Source of the DNA: VXNE01 sp965203615 | Lineage (GTDB): Bacteria > Pseudomonadota > Gammaproteobacteria > Pseudomonadales > Azotimanducaceae | Length of the DNA stretch: 64,000 bases | Direction of reading: 5' to 3' | Assembly (NCBI GenBank): GCA_965203615.1 | Contig: OZ241900.1 | Span: forward strand, 2,108,001 to 2,172,000 | The notes under the pieces: model-generated | What the model saw: the letters and a program-made list of their open reading frames with translations, nothing else | What the model was told of the DNA's origin: nothing | The model's database searches: none | Translations under genes and position numbers: made by a program | Shown here: positions 32,731 to 41,924 of the stretch, piece after piece | How the letters are laid out: every line of letters starts with the position of its first letter | Position numbering within the stretch: position 1 is the stretch's first letter

Positions 32731-34083
32731 CTAGTCCTCGTCCGCGGCGCGTCGGTGCCGGAGCACGAAATACAGCGCGGCCACCCCGAGCAACAGAACG
32801 CCGGCAATCACCGGGGCGCGCCAGTCCCCGGCCCCGACGCGGGCTCCGAACATTGCGACGCAGACGACGGCGCCGAGCGCGGGCACCGCGATCGGCAGTT
32901 CGAAACCGCCCCGGGGTTCGTCGGGCCGCAGCTTCAGAATGACCAATGCGCCGTTCACCACCAGGAACACCAATAGCAGCAGCAACACGGTCGCCGAGGC
33001 CAGTTCCGAGATGTCGCCCGACAGGATCAGGGCCGCGACCAACGCGAAGATCAGCCCGATCGCGACATGCGGCGTGCGCCGCACCGGATGGACTCTCGAG
33101 AGCACCGGCGGCAGGTGTCCGTCGCGCGCCATGCCGTAGAGCAGACGCGATGCGGTGATGTAGTTGATCAGCCCGGTGTTGGCGACCGCGAACACGGTAA
33201 TGACGATGAAAATCCACGCCGGAAACCATGGTGCCGCGCGCGCCACGACTTCGGCCAGCGGCGCCTTGGCCTCGGCCAGCTCCTGCCACGGCACGACCGA
33301 GACGGCGCTGATCGCCACGCTCATGTAGATGACGACGGTCAGGACCAGCGCCATCACCAGGCCGAGCGGCAGGTTGCGGCGCGGGTTCTTCAACTCCTCG
33401 GCGACGTTGAGCGAGTCCTCGAAGCCAATGAAGGCATAGAAGGTGAGCACGATTCCCTGCGCCAGGAACACCAGCGGCAGCCCCGCTTCGGTTTCGGGCC
33501 CCACCGGGAACTCCATCAGGTTCGCCGTGCCCCAGAAACGCAGGCTGACGGCGATCACCAGCAGCAGCCCCCCCGCTTCCATGAGCGTGAGGGCGACGTT
33601 GGCCCACATCGATTCGCGAATGCCGCGGTAGGCGATCGCGCCCACGATGGCGACGTAGACGAACGCCAACGTCCCGGTGGGCATGCCCGCGAGGGCGGGC
33701 AGGGTTTGCAGATTCTCTCCCACCACGCGCGCGCCGGCCGCGATCGAGGTCAGCCCCGAGCACGCCACGGCCAGGCCGACGATGTGGGTCAGCAGATCGC
33801 GACCGTAGGCGCGCTGCGTGATGTAGGCCGCGCCGCCCGCACGCGGATAGCGGGAGCCGAGCGATGCGTACGACAGTCCCGTCAGTCCCGCCGCGACCAG
33901 CGACAGCGCAAAGGCCAGCCAGATCGCCGATCCCATCTCGGCGGCGACCTGCCCGATCAGGCCGTAAATGCCGGCGCCCAGCATGCCGCCAGCGCCGTAG
34001 AGCGTCATCTGCCACAGGCTGATGCTGCGCCGCAGCGTCGGCTCGCCGTTGGCCGGCTCGAGTGGTTGTCCTGCCTGTTCCAT
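32731..34083 (-). CDS. APC-family amino-acid permease
   Basis: 450 residues from the ATG at 34083 (a GTG at 34095 would add four). About 12 transmembrane helices. The first-helix signature SLWQMTLYGAGGMLGAGIYGLIG is the APC substrate-binding G-A-G-I-Y motif. YPRAGGAAYITQRAYG and FYAFIGFEDSLNVAEELKNPRRNLP (helix 6 and following loop) are typical of the cationic amino-acid or fructoselysine-like permeases. It imports an amino acid or amine by proton or sodium symport; the substrate is not deducible. The gene lies between two direct repeats derived from a VOC gene, consistent with insertion or a duplication-based rearrangement. Confidence 0.9.
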   Translation of the reverse strand: MEQAGQPLEPANGEPTLRRSISLWQMTLYGAGGMLGAGIYGLIGQVAAEMGSAIWLAFALSLVAAGLTGLSYASLGSRYPRAGGAAYITQRAYGRDLLTHIVGLAVACSGLTSIAAGARVVGENLQTLPALAGMPTGTLAFVYVAIVGAIAYRGIRESMWANVALTLMEAGGLLLVIAVSLRFWGTANLMEFPVGPETEAGLPLVFLAQGIVLTFYAFIGFEDSLNVAEELKNPRRNLPLGLVMALVLTVVIYMSVAISAVSVVPWQELAEAKAPLAEVVARAAPWFPAWIFIVITVFAVANTGLINYITASRLLYGMARDGHLPPVLSRVHPVRRTPHVAIGLIFALVAALILSGDISELASATVLLLLLVFLVVNGALVILKLRPDEPRGGFELPIAVPALGAVVCVAMFGARVGAGDWRAPVIAGVLLLGVAALYFVLRHRRAADED

Positions 34084-34095
34084 CGTCTCTTTCAC

Positions 34096-34610
34096 CTCTT
34101 CGTCCGCGATTTCCCGACGGCACCGCCGGGCCTTCTATCGTCGGCGTTGGTCGCGAGCAGGTTGCGCTCCCGGTTGGTCCACCTATGCCTAGCCGCGGAT
34201 TCCATGAAACCGCGACGGACGGGTCAGTCGCAAGTGTAGACGAGCCGGTAGCGCGTGAGATCTGCCGTGCTTTCCTCGGCTTGCGCATCTCGCACTATAA
34301 GAACGGTGCGCGCTTCTCCGCGTCCCCAAAATTGGGGATTTCGGTACACCGTTGTCGCCCTGTCCCGTCGCGATGCGGCCGCCCCGCCGGGCAGCGAACA
34401 GGTCGCTCGTTAGGGTGTCGGCGGTTGTCACGCGGTTTCTGCTCCGTTCACGCGTGCTGGCATCACCGAACGCCTACTGCGACGCTGCAACTGGTCCTGC
34501 AGGGCGGATAGGAAGTTCGGATGGGAAGGTGATCGTCTGTGGGATCGAGCGGGCCGTTCTCTCGGTGAGTCAGGTTCATCGGCCCACCTGGTTGCCGACG
34601 TGCGCGCTTG
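34096..34610. other. Gene-free interval upstream of the permease
   Basis: About 515 bp with no frame that resembles a protein and no recognised RNA. It must contain the permease promoter on the minus strand, but no clear hexamer pair stands out. It ends at the second VOC repeat. Confidence 0.5.
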
Positions 34611-34741
34611 CCGTTTCAGTCAACCGGCAAGGCGTAGTTCACCATCCAGTTGATGCCGAAGCGGTCCGTCCACATGCCGTAGTACGAACCCCAGAACGTC
34701 TCCTGCAAGGGCATGGTCACCGACCCGCCCGCCGACAGCTT
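34611..34741. repeat. Direct repeat, copy 2 (within the intact VOC gene)
   Basis: Partner of 32581-32711; it covers the C-terminal codons of the intact VOC gene plus five bases beyond its stop. Confidence 0.8.
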
Positions 34742-35035
34742 CGAGAACAACTCGTCGCAGTGTTCGCGGCTCTGGCCAACGATGGAGATGGAGAAGTTGT
34801 TGCCGACTACGATCGGCTGACCAAACGGTCCGTGGTCGCTGCCCATGAGCACGCTGTCGCCGACACGCAGCGAGACGTGCATGACGTCGTCCTTGTTTTC
34901 GTCGGGCACGCCCATGTCGTCCGGTCCTTCGGCGAACGTTGAGAAAGCCTGGAACTCGCCGCCGAAGACAGATCGATAGAACTCGAACGCCTCGCGGCAG
35001 TTGCCGTCGAACGTCAGGTAAACGTTAAGGGACAT
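34616..35035 (-). CDS. VOC superfamily protein, PhnB/glyoxalase-like
   Basis: 139 residues. MSLNVYLTFDGNCREAFEFYRSVFGGEF is the usual opening of PhnB-like VOC proteins. VMHVSLRVGDSVLMGSD, FSISIVGQSREHCDELFSKLSAGG and the end FWGSYYGMWTDRFGINWMVNY complete the double beta-alpha-beta fold. Members are small cytosolic dimers, some metal-binding, with mostly unknown substrates. A truncated copy of its 3' end lies 2 kb away beyond the permease. Confidence 0.88.
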   Translation of the reverse strand: MSLNVYLTFDGNCREAFEFYRSVFGGEFQAFSTFAEGPDDMGVPDENKDDVMHVSLRVGDSVLMGSDHGPFGQPIVVGNNFSISIVGQSREHCDELFSKLSAGGSVTMPLQETFWGSYYGMWTDRFGINWMVNYALPVD

Positions 35036-35083
35036 GGTGTTTCTCCGGTTGAACGGGGAGCCAGCCGCGTGGCTGCTATCACC

Positions 35084-36013
35084 TCAGACGCGTTCTTTCA
35101 GTTCCGCCACTTCTTTGCGTAGCCTGGCCAATTCGGCTTGGTCCGCCTGTGCCCTCTGCCATATCGGCGCCGTGTGACTGTGTGGCCCGTAGGCGCTCGG
35201 CGGGGTCAGGATCGCGCGCTGGTTCTCGGTCAGGTCGCCATAGAGATCGGCGTTGTAGTAGCACGGCCCCCAGGCCACCGCGTGGGGACAGTACTTGTAG
35301 AAGACGGTTCGCCGTTCTCCACCGCTCTCCCACGGCACTGTTCCGTGGGCGCAGGCTTCGGTGAAGATGATGGCATCGCCCGCATTGGCATTGACTCGAT
35401 CCACGAACGGTGGGACCTCGGACTGCTTCATGCTGACCCGCCAATCCGGCGGCAGTGGGAAGTTCACCTTGTGGCTCCCCGCCACGCACGCGAAGCCGCC
35501 GACCGAGGGGGTCACGTCACTCAGTTCGAAAGCGGCGGTGATCAGGCCGTTGAAGAACTTGCCGTTGTTGTAGCGGTAATAGCACTGGCCGCCGTCCGAT
35601 GGTCCCACGATGTCCCTCGGACCCCCCGCACCCTGGTGACCGCCGCCGTGAAGGTAGAGTCTGCTCGGATGCTCCTCGTTGACGACGTTGATGTAGTCGT
35701 GGTCCAGCCGGTAACCGGCGCCGAGCAGTGTCTCGAGGTAAGGTGCGATGGTCGGAAGGTCGATGAGATCGATGTAGGTGCCGCCCCACTCCAGCAGGGA
35801 AGGCGCCGACCAGGCGACGTCCGAATCCGCCCGTAAGCGGGTCCGATCCGAACCGAATCCGCCGCGACGCTTGTCCTTGGTCCTGCGGCTGTCCCCGGCC
35901 TTACGCCTGGCCTCCAGGCGCTCGGACAGGTCCGCGACCTGCTCGGGCGACAGGGCGTTCTTCACGACGATATAGCCGCGAAGGTCAAACAGGTACTTTT
36001 CTTCGTCGTTCAT
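35084..36013 (-). CDS. Phytanoyl-CoA dioxygenase (PhyH) family protein
   Basis: 309 residues. FDLRGYIVVKNALSPEQVADLSERLEARR is the PhyH opening. GGFACVAGSHKVNFPLP is the conserved core block, and VNANAGDAIIFTEACAHGTVPW contains the distal iron-binding His. The proximal ligand is probably in LHGGGHQGAG. Fe(II) and 2-oxoglutarate-dependent hydroxylation is the expected chemistry; the substrate is unknown, as the family covers lipids, ectoine and secondary metabolites. The C-terminus is a short charged coiled coil (AELARLRKEVAELKERV). The gene is 48 bp upstream of the VOC gene on the same strand, so they may be co-transcribed. Confidence 0.85.
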   Translation of the reverse strand: MNDEEKYLFDLRGYIVVKNALSPEQVADLSERLEARRKAGDSRRTKDKRRGGFGSDRTRLRADSDVAWSAPSLLEWGGTYIDLIDLPTIAPYLETLLGAGYRLDHDYINVVNEEHPSRLYLHGGGHQGAGGPRDIVGPSDGGQCYYRYNNGKFFNGLITAAFELSDVTPSVGGFACVAGSHKVNFPLPPDWRVSMKQSEVPPFVDRVNANAGDAIIFTEACAHGTVPWESGGERRTVFYKYCPHAVAWGPCYYNADLYGDLTENQRAILTPPSAYGPHSHTAPIWQRAQADQAELARLRKEVAELKERV

Positions 36014-36118
36014 ACGTCCGCCAATCCATGGTGCCTTGTCGCAGCCGACCGGCCGCTGCGTCCGCCTATTTTAGCGCCACAAAACCTGTCGCCCTGACCG
36101 GGCGCCATGTTTTACCCC

Positions 36119-36184
36119 CGCCCAAGCCCACCTACGATCCTACGCCTTGATCGGCACTTGCGTGCCGTGCTGCGGCGCAGGTTC
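36119..36184. repeat. Dispersed repeat, copy 1
   Basis: About 66 bp similar to 41733-41798, with the core GATCCTACGC-TTGATCGGCAC shared (one base differs in between). It lies in the spacer upstream of the secreted esterase. Function unknown. Confidence 0.6.
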
Positions 36185-36267
36185 CTAGGCAATTGCTCTG
36201 TGGGCTGACATCCCGGCGCTTTTTCTGCGCGATGCGCGACCACGCCTATGGGAGAATTGAGGGCGAC

Positions 36268-37506
36268 ATGAGAAGTTTGTTGATCACAGTGTTTTCCCTG
36301 GCCCTTGCGGCCGGGACGAACGGAGCGGAGTACGTGTTGGGACCTGACTCATTGCCACAAGAAGGCGTTCCCAAGGGGACGGTTACGCAACACGAATGGG
36401 ACAAGAGCCGCGTCTATCCCGACGCGACGCACGACTACTGGGTCTATGTTCCGGCGCAGTACACCGACGCCGCGCCCGCCTGCGTGATGGTGTTCCAGGA
36501 CGGTCAGGCGTATGTCCATCTCGAAGGGCCCGTGAGGGCGCCGACCGTCTTCGACAACCTGATCCACAGGGGCGAAATTCCGGTCACCATTGGGGTTTTC
36601 ATCAATCCGGGCAGGAGGGAAGACGACTTCAACCAACGTGAGGCGCAGTATGTTCCGCTCTCCGACGCCTATGCCGGCTTCGTGCTCGACGAAATCCTCC
36701 CGGAGGTCGGAAAGGACTACAACCTTGTCGACCATGCCGCTGGAAGGGCCATCGGCGGCATGAGCGACGGCGGCCTCTCCTCGTTCACGGCGGCTTGGGA
36801 ACGCCCGGACGCCTTCAGCAAGGTCGTCAGCCACATAGGCAGCTACACGCGGCTTCGAGGCGGGTCGGAGTATCCGTATCTCATTCGGCAAACCCGCGGA
36901 AACCCCAAACCCATACGGGTCTTCCTCCAGGACGGAATGAACGACCTGAACCTCGAGCAGGGAAACTGGACGCTCGCCAATCTCAGCATGGAGTCCGCCT
37001 TGCAGTTCGCGCGGTACGACTATCGGTTCGAGATGGGGGCGGGCGGGCACGACCTCACCCACGGCGGCGCGATCTTTCCCGACACGATGCGGTGGATCTG
37101 GCGCGACTATCCGGGCGTGAAAGGCGCAGACGATGCAGCGTCCCTGGACGCCGTCATCGGCCAGTGGGACGTCACCACCAACATTGTCGGTGAGGTCGGC
37201 CAGAGCGTCGTGACCATTGCCGCGCAAGAGGGCGTGCTTGTGGCAACGCTCGTCGACGACAAGGACGGTGAGATCGGGGTCTCCGCCATCAGCTTCGACG
37301 ATGACATCCTGAGCTACGAGTACGAAGCCCCTCCGTCCCAGATGAAGTGGGCGCAAGCCAAGGGCGACGATACTTCGAGCAGGAAACTGATCACCTGGCT
37401 GAGGGTGACGGGAGACACGTTCAAAGGGGCCATGAGTGGCAAGGAGAATCCTATCGACTACGCGGTATACGGTAAGCGGAGGAGCAAGGCGGCCAAGGCG
37501 GACTGA
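36268..37506 (+). CDS. Secreted esterase, enterochelin-esterase-like, with extra C-terminal domain
   Basis: 412 residues from the ATG at 36268 with GAGG upstream. A signal peptide (MRSLLITVFSLALAAGTNGA) precedes the mature protein. The esterase_D-like domain has YVPAQYTDAAPACVMVFQDGQAYV, IPVTIGVFINPG, the nucleophile elbow AIGGMSDGGLSS and a candidate His in GAGGHDLTHGG. Residues about 310-400 (DAVIGQWDVTTNIVGEVGQSVVTI onward) form a small beta domain of unknown function found behind some such esterases. Likely periplasmic, perhaps deacylating carbohydrates, in keeping with the adjacent glycosidase operon on the other strand. Confidence 0.8.
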   Translation: MRSLLITVFSLALAAGTNGAEYVLGPDSLPQEGVPKGTVTQHEWDKSRVYPDATHDYWVYVPAQYTDAAPACVMVFQDGQAYVHLEGPVRAPTVFDNLIHRGEIPVTIGVFINPGRREDDFNQREAQYVPLSDAYAGFVLDEILPEVGKDYNLVDHAAGRAIGGMSDGGLSSFTAAWERPDAFSKVVSHIGSYTRLRGGSEYPYLIRQTRGNPKPIRVFLQDGMNDLNLEQGNWTLANLSMESALQFARYDYRFEMGAGGHDLTHGGAIFPDTMRWIWRDYPGVKGADDAASLDAVIGQWDVTTNIVGEVGQSVVTIAAQEGVLVATLVDDKDGEIGVSAISFDDDILSYEYEAPPSQMKWAQAKGDDTSSRKLITWLRVTGDTFKGAMSGKENPIDYAVYGKRRSKAAKAD

Positions 37507-37547
37507 ACAAACCGATAGCTCAACAGCTTGCGGGACGCTACGGCTCG

Positions 37548-39320
37548 TTACTCGCTTTCGATCCCCTCGTGGAGCACGGCGTATTCCTCCTTGTTCTGAC
37601 CCGCGTCGGCGAAGGGCACCAGCCGGAACTCCTTCTCGACCCCATCCTGCTCGACCACTCGCGTGTAGATGGCGTCGCCCCACCAGCTCGATTCGTCATT
37701 GCCGCTACCTGCTTCAACGGCCGCATCCGTAGCGAGAACCTGCGGCCCTCTCACGAAAGCCACCGCGTTGCTGGTCCTGTCGCCGTCTGGAACCTGGCGG
37801 ATCTCAAGGGGGATCTTCACGCGCACCCTGTCCCCCGGCGACCAGAGACGCTCAATCTCGATCAGACGGCCGCTCGACGGGGTGTGGGTGAATCCGTCAA
37901 CCGTCGCCTCGAATCCCGGTGCCCAGGCGGGTGCGCGCAAGACGACCGAAAACCGGTCGGCCTGTTCCGGTTCCACCCGAACCTCGAAGTCGCCTTTACG
38001 GGGATAGTCGCCGCCGACATGCAGCGTGACTTTCTTAGCTCCCTCGCCGCTGCGATAGGTCAGCATGTGCTCGCCCGGAATGTACTGCAACAGCGCTGGC
38101 TTGCCGTTCAGAACGCCTGACGCGAACGTCGGAATCATCGCGATGCCGCGGGGAATGCTGCTGGAACAGCAGGAGATCGCGGGGGTCATCTTGGCGTCGC
38201 GACCGTTGTAGTGCTTGCGTCCAAGCAGCGGCACAAAGTAGGTCACTTCACCGGTATGCGGAGACTGCGCGGCGAGCAGCGCGTTGTAGGTCGTGCGCTC
38301 AAGTTCGTCGGCGTAGCGCACCTCGCCCGTCAGTTCGAGAAGGTGGCGCGTCAGTTGAAGCCAGGTCACCGTGACGCAGCCTTCGCCGGCCGCCACGCCC
38401 GGCGGCAGCCTGTCGTCCGGCGTGAACTTCTCGTGATAGCTGGCCGTTCCGGTCACGTAGAGGCGCTTCGTTGCAATGTCGTCCCACGCATTCCTGCAGG
38501 CGGTGAGGTAACGCTCGTCGGGATCGACGCGGTACAGCTCGAGCAGCCCCACCAGGTTCGACAGCATCTCGTAGGCCTTCCTGTTGGCGGTCCTGTAGAC
38601 GTTGCCGTGTTCGAGCAGGCTCGTGAGAAGGTGACAGCCCTCCTCTTCGGACCTCCAGGTCTCGGGATCGCTTTCGTCTTCCCAAGCGTCGATGATCGCG
38701 TGACAGAACTCGAGGTAGCGCGGCTCGCCGGTCAGCCGGTAAAGAAGGGCCATGGGCTCAAGCACGCTGGTCGTGGCCATGCCCTGGTGGGAACTGGCAA
38801 GTCGCATGCTTCGCTTTTCTAAAACGAAGAGTTCATGCATCAGGTCCGCCGCACGCCTGCTCGCCTCGAGCGCCGGTGCGTAGTCAGTGGCCTGGTAGTA
38901 GGTGAGCAATCCGATGAGGTTGTACTTGTGCGTCCAGACATCCCAGACCGGGCCGTCCCATCCGATCCCGTCTCCCTGACCAAACTGGTCTGTCTCCCTG
39001 TACGTGCCCAAGTACCCGTCGGGGAGTTGAGTGCCGATGAGCTTCCTTACGGCGGAGTCCATGCGGTCCTTTAGCCGATCATCCCCCGTGAACCGCCACG
39101 CATGGGTCGCCGCGTGCAAGTGCTTTCCCATGTGCTCACCGGCCCACCATTGCTTCCCCGGCCGGTTGACGAACGGGTCGAGAATCATGTCCAGGTCCAA
39201 CCGCAGCAGGCGTTTCTCGACATTGATTCTCATGCGGTCGGCGATCCAGCCCTCGTACCGGGTGCCCGCCGAATCGGCAGGCTCGAACGCTATCTCTACC
39301 TTCGCCTGCACCTCAGCCAT
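37548..39320 (-). CDS. Glycoside hydrolase family 127-like protein (DUF1680)
   Basis: 590 residues. The (alpha/alpha)6 barrel shows in WAGEHMGKHLHAATHAWRFTGDDRLKDRMD, LPDGYLGTYRE, HKYNLIGLLTYYQATDY and ELTGEVRYADELERTTYNALLAAQSP. The catalytic cysteine region is ISCCSSSIPRGIAMIP, with the second Cys in the family position. Beta-sandwich domains follow. GH127 enzymes remove beta-L-arabinofuranose from plant or glycoprotein glycans. No signal peptide is visible, so a cytosolic role on imported oligosaccharides is likely. The ATG overlaps the stop of the upstream propeller gene (TGATG), so the two are translationally coupled. Confidence 0.85.
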   Translation of the reverse strand: MAEVQAKVEIAFEPADSAGTRYEGWIADRMRINVEKRLLRLDLDMILDPFVNRPGKQWWAGEHMGKHLHAATHAWRFTGDDRLKDRMDSAVRKLIGTQLPDGYLGTYRETDQFGQGDGIGWDGPVWDVWTHKYNLIGLLTYYQATDYAPALEASRRAADLMHELFVLEKRSMRLASSHQGMATTSVLEPMALLYRLTGEPRYLEFCHAIIDAWEDESDPETWRSEEEGCHLLTSLLEHGNVYRTANRKAYEMLSNLVGLLELYRVDPDERYLTACRNAWDDIATKRLYVTGTASYHEKFTPDDRLPPGVAAGEGCVTVTWLQLTRHLLELTGEVRYADELERTTYNALLAAQSPHTGEVTYFVPLLGRKHYNGRDAKMTPAISCCSSSIPRGIAMIPTFASGVLNGKPALLQYIPGEHMLTYRSGEGAKKVTLHVGGDYPRKGDFEVRVEPEQADRFSVVLRAPAWAPGFEATVDGFTHTPSSGRLIEIERLWSPGDRVRVKIPLEIRQVPDGDRTSNAVAFVRGPQVLATDAAVEAGSGNDESSWWGDAIYTRVVEQDGVEKEFRLVPFADAGQNKEEYAVLHEGIESE

Positions 39321-40729
39321 CACTCGAGAACTTCCTTGGGGTTGCCTTGGGAAAAGGAAAACACTGTCGCCTGCTGGAACGCGAATTGAAGCCTGGCAGG
39401 CCTGTTCTTGATCGCGCCTAGGGCACTATCGTCCAGCCACCGCACGTCCGCATCCGACACCGTGCGCGCCAGTGGCTGGCTTTCGGCCAGCACCTGCTTC
39501 TGATCGCCGAGAACGCGCACGACGAGGTTGCCTCCCTCTGCGATATCCGCCGAAACCCGGAGCGGGGCCTTTCCGTCAAAGACGGGCGTTGTCGTTACCG
39601 TCGCCGGCCCCGCCGCGTCCGTCGCCCTGTAGCCGGCGAAACCGTCGGGACGCAGGGTTGCCAGGCAGAAAAACCCGTTTCGCCAGCTAGTGTGCAGCCC
39701 GTCGCTCCCGCCGTAGTACAGACGGATTTCGTCCTCGAGGAAAACCGGACACGCCGCAGGGTATACGCAACCCCAGTCATACTCGTCTTCATCGCCATTC
39801 GGAATAAACGGGGTTCCGGAAAGCACGCGATGCCATGTTTTCGTGTCCGGACTCCAGGTCAGTTCCGCCCAGACGCGGTCCGTATCCTGGTCGTGAATGG
39901 CAACGAGCCCGAGATACACGCCGCCGTGAAAAAAGACCGGCATCGCGTAGGTCTGGTGTTTCTCGTCCAGCCCCTCCAGCACGATCCGGGTCTTTTCCCA
40001 ATCCAGGAAGTCGGCGCTCGATGTCCATGCAACCTGACGACCAAACGGTTTGCTCCATTGGCGGGTTATCCCCACGTACTTTCCCAGGGTGGGCGCCCAA
40101 AAGGCGTTGTTGTGCGTATCACCCGCGCTGTTTGCTTCGGGACAGGCTATGGGAGGCGCCCAATGGATACCGTCCGCAGAGAACGCAACGGAGAGGATTT
40201 CGGACTTGAGAAACGCCTTGTAGCGACGCGCCGGATCCGGGTCCCGGAGGTCCTTGAGAATCCCTGCGCCGTGAGGCCCCGCCCGAAGCGCCCAGGTGTC
40301 TCCGCCGCCCCGCCACAGGATATTATTGGCCTTGCTCCCGTCGTATTCGACAAGCCCCAGGTCGGGTTTGTCCCAGGTCAGACCGTCTCGCGAAGTGGCG
40401 TGGCAAATGGCCATTTCGCGGTTGCGCGGCGCTCGATACCTCACTTCTTTCCACTGCTGAGCGCTCATCCCCTTTGACGAATTGTCGACGATAAACGGGC
40501 TGTACCAGCACTTGTACAACTGTTCCTCGTCGTCGTAGATGACGTTGGCGTAGAGATTGTCGAAGCGCATCTCCCATGACTTGTCCTCGCCGAACAGGGG
40601 ATTGCCGCCGTGCTTCCTGACGGCCCCGAGGGTGAGTTCCGCGTTCTGCGTGTCCTCCACGACACGATCGTCAAGGAGGAGGTGTCGATGCTGCTCCGGC
40701 CGATGAGCCCGCGCTCTATCTGTGTCCAC
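39320..40729 (-). CDS. Five-bladed beta-propeller glycosidase-like protein
   Basis: 469 residues from a GTG start. The opening LLLDDRVVEDTQNAELTLGAV and the repeated Trp/Asp-rich strands (YKCWYSPFIVD, ICHATSRDGLTWDKPDLGLVEYDGS, DDEIRLYYGGSDGLHTSW) resemble GH32/43/130-type propellers found in many carbohydrate-degrading environmental bacteria. Candidate acids include Asp in DDRVV and TSRDG. I cannot assign one GH family. Its stop overlaps the GH127 start, and an esterase gene ends 17 bp upstream, making a three-gene glycan operon. Confidence 0.65.
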   Translation of the reverse strand: MDTDRARAHRPEQHRHLLLDDRVVEDTQNAELTLGAVRKHGGNPLFGEDKSWEMRFDNLYANVIYDDEEQLYKCWYSPFIVDNSSKGMSAQQWKEVRYRAPRNREMAICHATSRDGLTWDKPDLGLVEYDGSKANNILWRGGGDTWALRAGPHGAGILKDLRDPDPARRYKAFLKSEILSVAFSADGIHWAPPIACPEANSAGDTHNNAFWAPTLGKYVGITRQWSKPFGRQVAWTSSADFLDWEKTRIVLEGLDEKHQTYAMPVFFHGGVYLGLVAIHDQDTDRVWAELTWSPDTKTWHRVLSGTPFIPNGDEDEYDWGCVYPAACPVFLEDEIRLYYGGSDGLHTSWRNGFFCLATLRPDGFAGYRATDAAGPATVTTTPVFDGKAPLRVSADIAEGGNLVVRVLGDQKQVLAESQPLARTVSDADVRWLDDSALGAIKNRPARLQFAFQQATVFSFSQGNPKEVLE

Positions 40730-40746
40730 TGTCTTTTGCTTCCGCG

Positions 40747-41631
40747 CTACGGCGTGGTAAAGCCGCCGAGGAACGACCAGATGACATTATGGGTCGAAAC
40801 GCCGTTCAGGTTTTCCGGCCACCCATGCTTCGCCGTTTCCAGTCGATAGTGTTCGACTCGCGCTCCCTGTTCGCACATGTCATAGACAAGGTGAGTCTCA
40901 CCCTCGGACTCCGTTCGGCGCTCATTTTGGCAGTTGTAACGATCGCGCCAGAATTGCACCAGGCCCGGTATGTCCCGCATCGTCCCGACGGAGTCCCATG
41001 CTTTCCAGTCCCACGTGATTTTGTACGCGATGATGGGGTCCTCGACTCCGTGGATGTGCATGATCGGAACGTTGCGTTCTGGATCGCAGGATTTCGGCGA
41101 GACCGGCATGGTGCCGGCGAACGAGGCAATTGCCGCGAAACGCCCGCTCATCTGGCACGCGAGTTCGTAGGAGAACATGGAACCTAGCGAATAGCCGACC
41201 GCGTAGACCTTCGACGCATCGACCGGATGGCCGGAGGAGATGTCGTCGATCATCGCCTCGATGTAGTCGATGTCCTGGCGCGACTGGGCATCGGTGTTCA
41301 GCTGCCATGCACCTTCGTTGGGTGGCACCAGCTTGCCCACCGGGAAGGCGAGCATGATCCCCTCTTGTTCCGCCAGTTCTTCCCATCTGGCCTGTTGCGG
41401 AAACACCCAGCTTCCCGCGTCACCACCCATCAGGAACACCAGGAGTGGCATGGGGCCGCCTGGCGGATTCGCCGGCACGGACAGGTGATACTGCCTCTCC
41501 ACGCCGTTCACGGCAATTTCGGTGATCGGGTGGTGTTGTCTCCACTTGTCGACACTGTAGGCCGAGTACGCGGCGTACAGAGCTGCGCAGGCGGCGATGA
41601 CGAGAGCCAGGATTGTCAGTGTTTTCTTCAT
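40747..41631 (-). CDS. PHB-depolymerase/feruloyl-esterase-like hydrolase, membrane-anchored or secreted
   Basis: 294 residues from the ATG at 41631. An N-terminal hydrophobic segment (LTILALVIAACAALYAAYSAY) serves as a signal or anchor. The alpha/beta hydrolase shows the nucleophile in YAVGYSLGSMFSYELACQM, the acid in MHIHGVEDPIIAYK and the His in ETAKHGWPENL. ERQYHLSVPANPPGGPMPLLVFLMGG is typical of the Esterase_PHB (LpqC-like) family. Probable substrates are acylated polysaccharides or short polyesters. It heads the operon with the propeller and GH127 genes. Confidence 0.82.
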   Translation of the reverse strand: MKKTLTILALVIAACAALYAAYSAYSVDKWRQHHPITEIAVNGVERQYHLSVPANPPGGPMPLLVFLMGGDAGSWVFPQQARWEELAEQEGIMLAFPVGKLVPPNEGAWQLNTDAQSRQDIDYIEAMIDDISSGHPVDASKVYAVGYSLGSMFSYELACQMSGRFAAIASFAGTMPVSPKSCDPERNVPIMHIHGVEDPIIAYKITWDWKAWDSVGTMRDIPGLVQFWRDRYNCQNERRTESEGETHLVYDMCEQGARVEHYRLETAKHGWPENLNGVSTHNVIWSFLGGFTTP

Positions 41632-41732
41632 GGTATTCGAGGCAATCACGGCAGCATTGAAGACTGAGGGAAGCTGACCCGCTTCCGACGCTACGAAATA
41701 CGTCGCGCCTTCGGGTGCGCGGTGTTTCGCCC

Positions 41733-41798
41733 CACCCAAACCTACCTATGATCCTACGCTTTGATCGGCACAACGTACCGTTTTACGGCGCGCGATCC
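41733..41798. repeat. Dispersed repeat, copy 2
   Basis: Partner of 36119-36184, about 5.6 kb away in the same orientation. Differences are mostly single-base. It precedes the ABC-ATPase pseudogene. Confidence 0.6.
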
Positions 41799-41924
41799 TT
41801 ACACGGCCCGACTCTGCCCGACTTTCATCATCCTTTGTTCCGGAAGCCTCATGGTCATGCAACTCTTCAGCGTCTGCAACGACATGATCTTCTACTGTGC
41901 GCTGGTGTTGCGGGCCCCTCGGCG

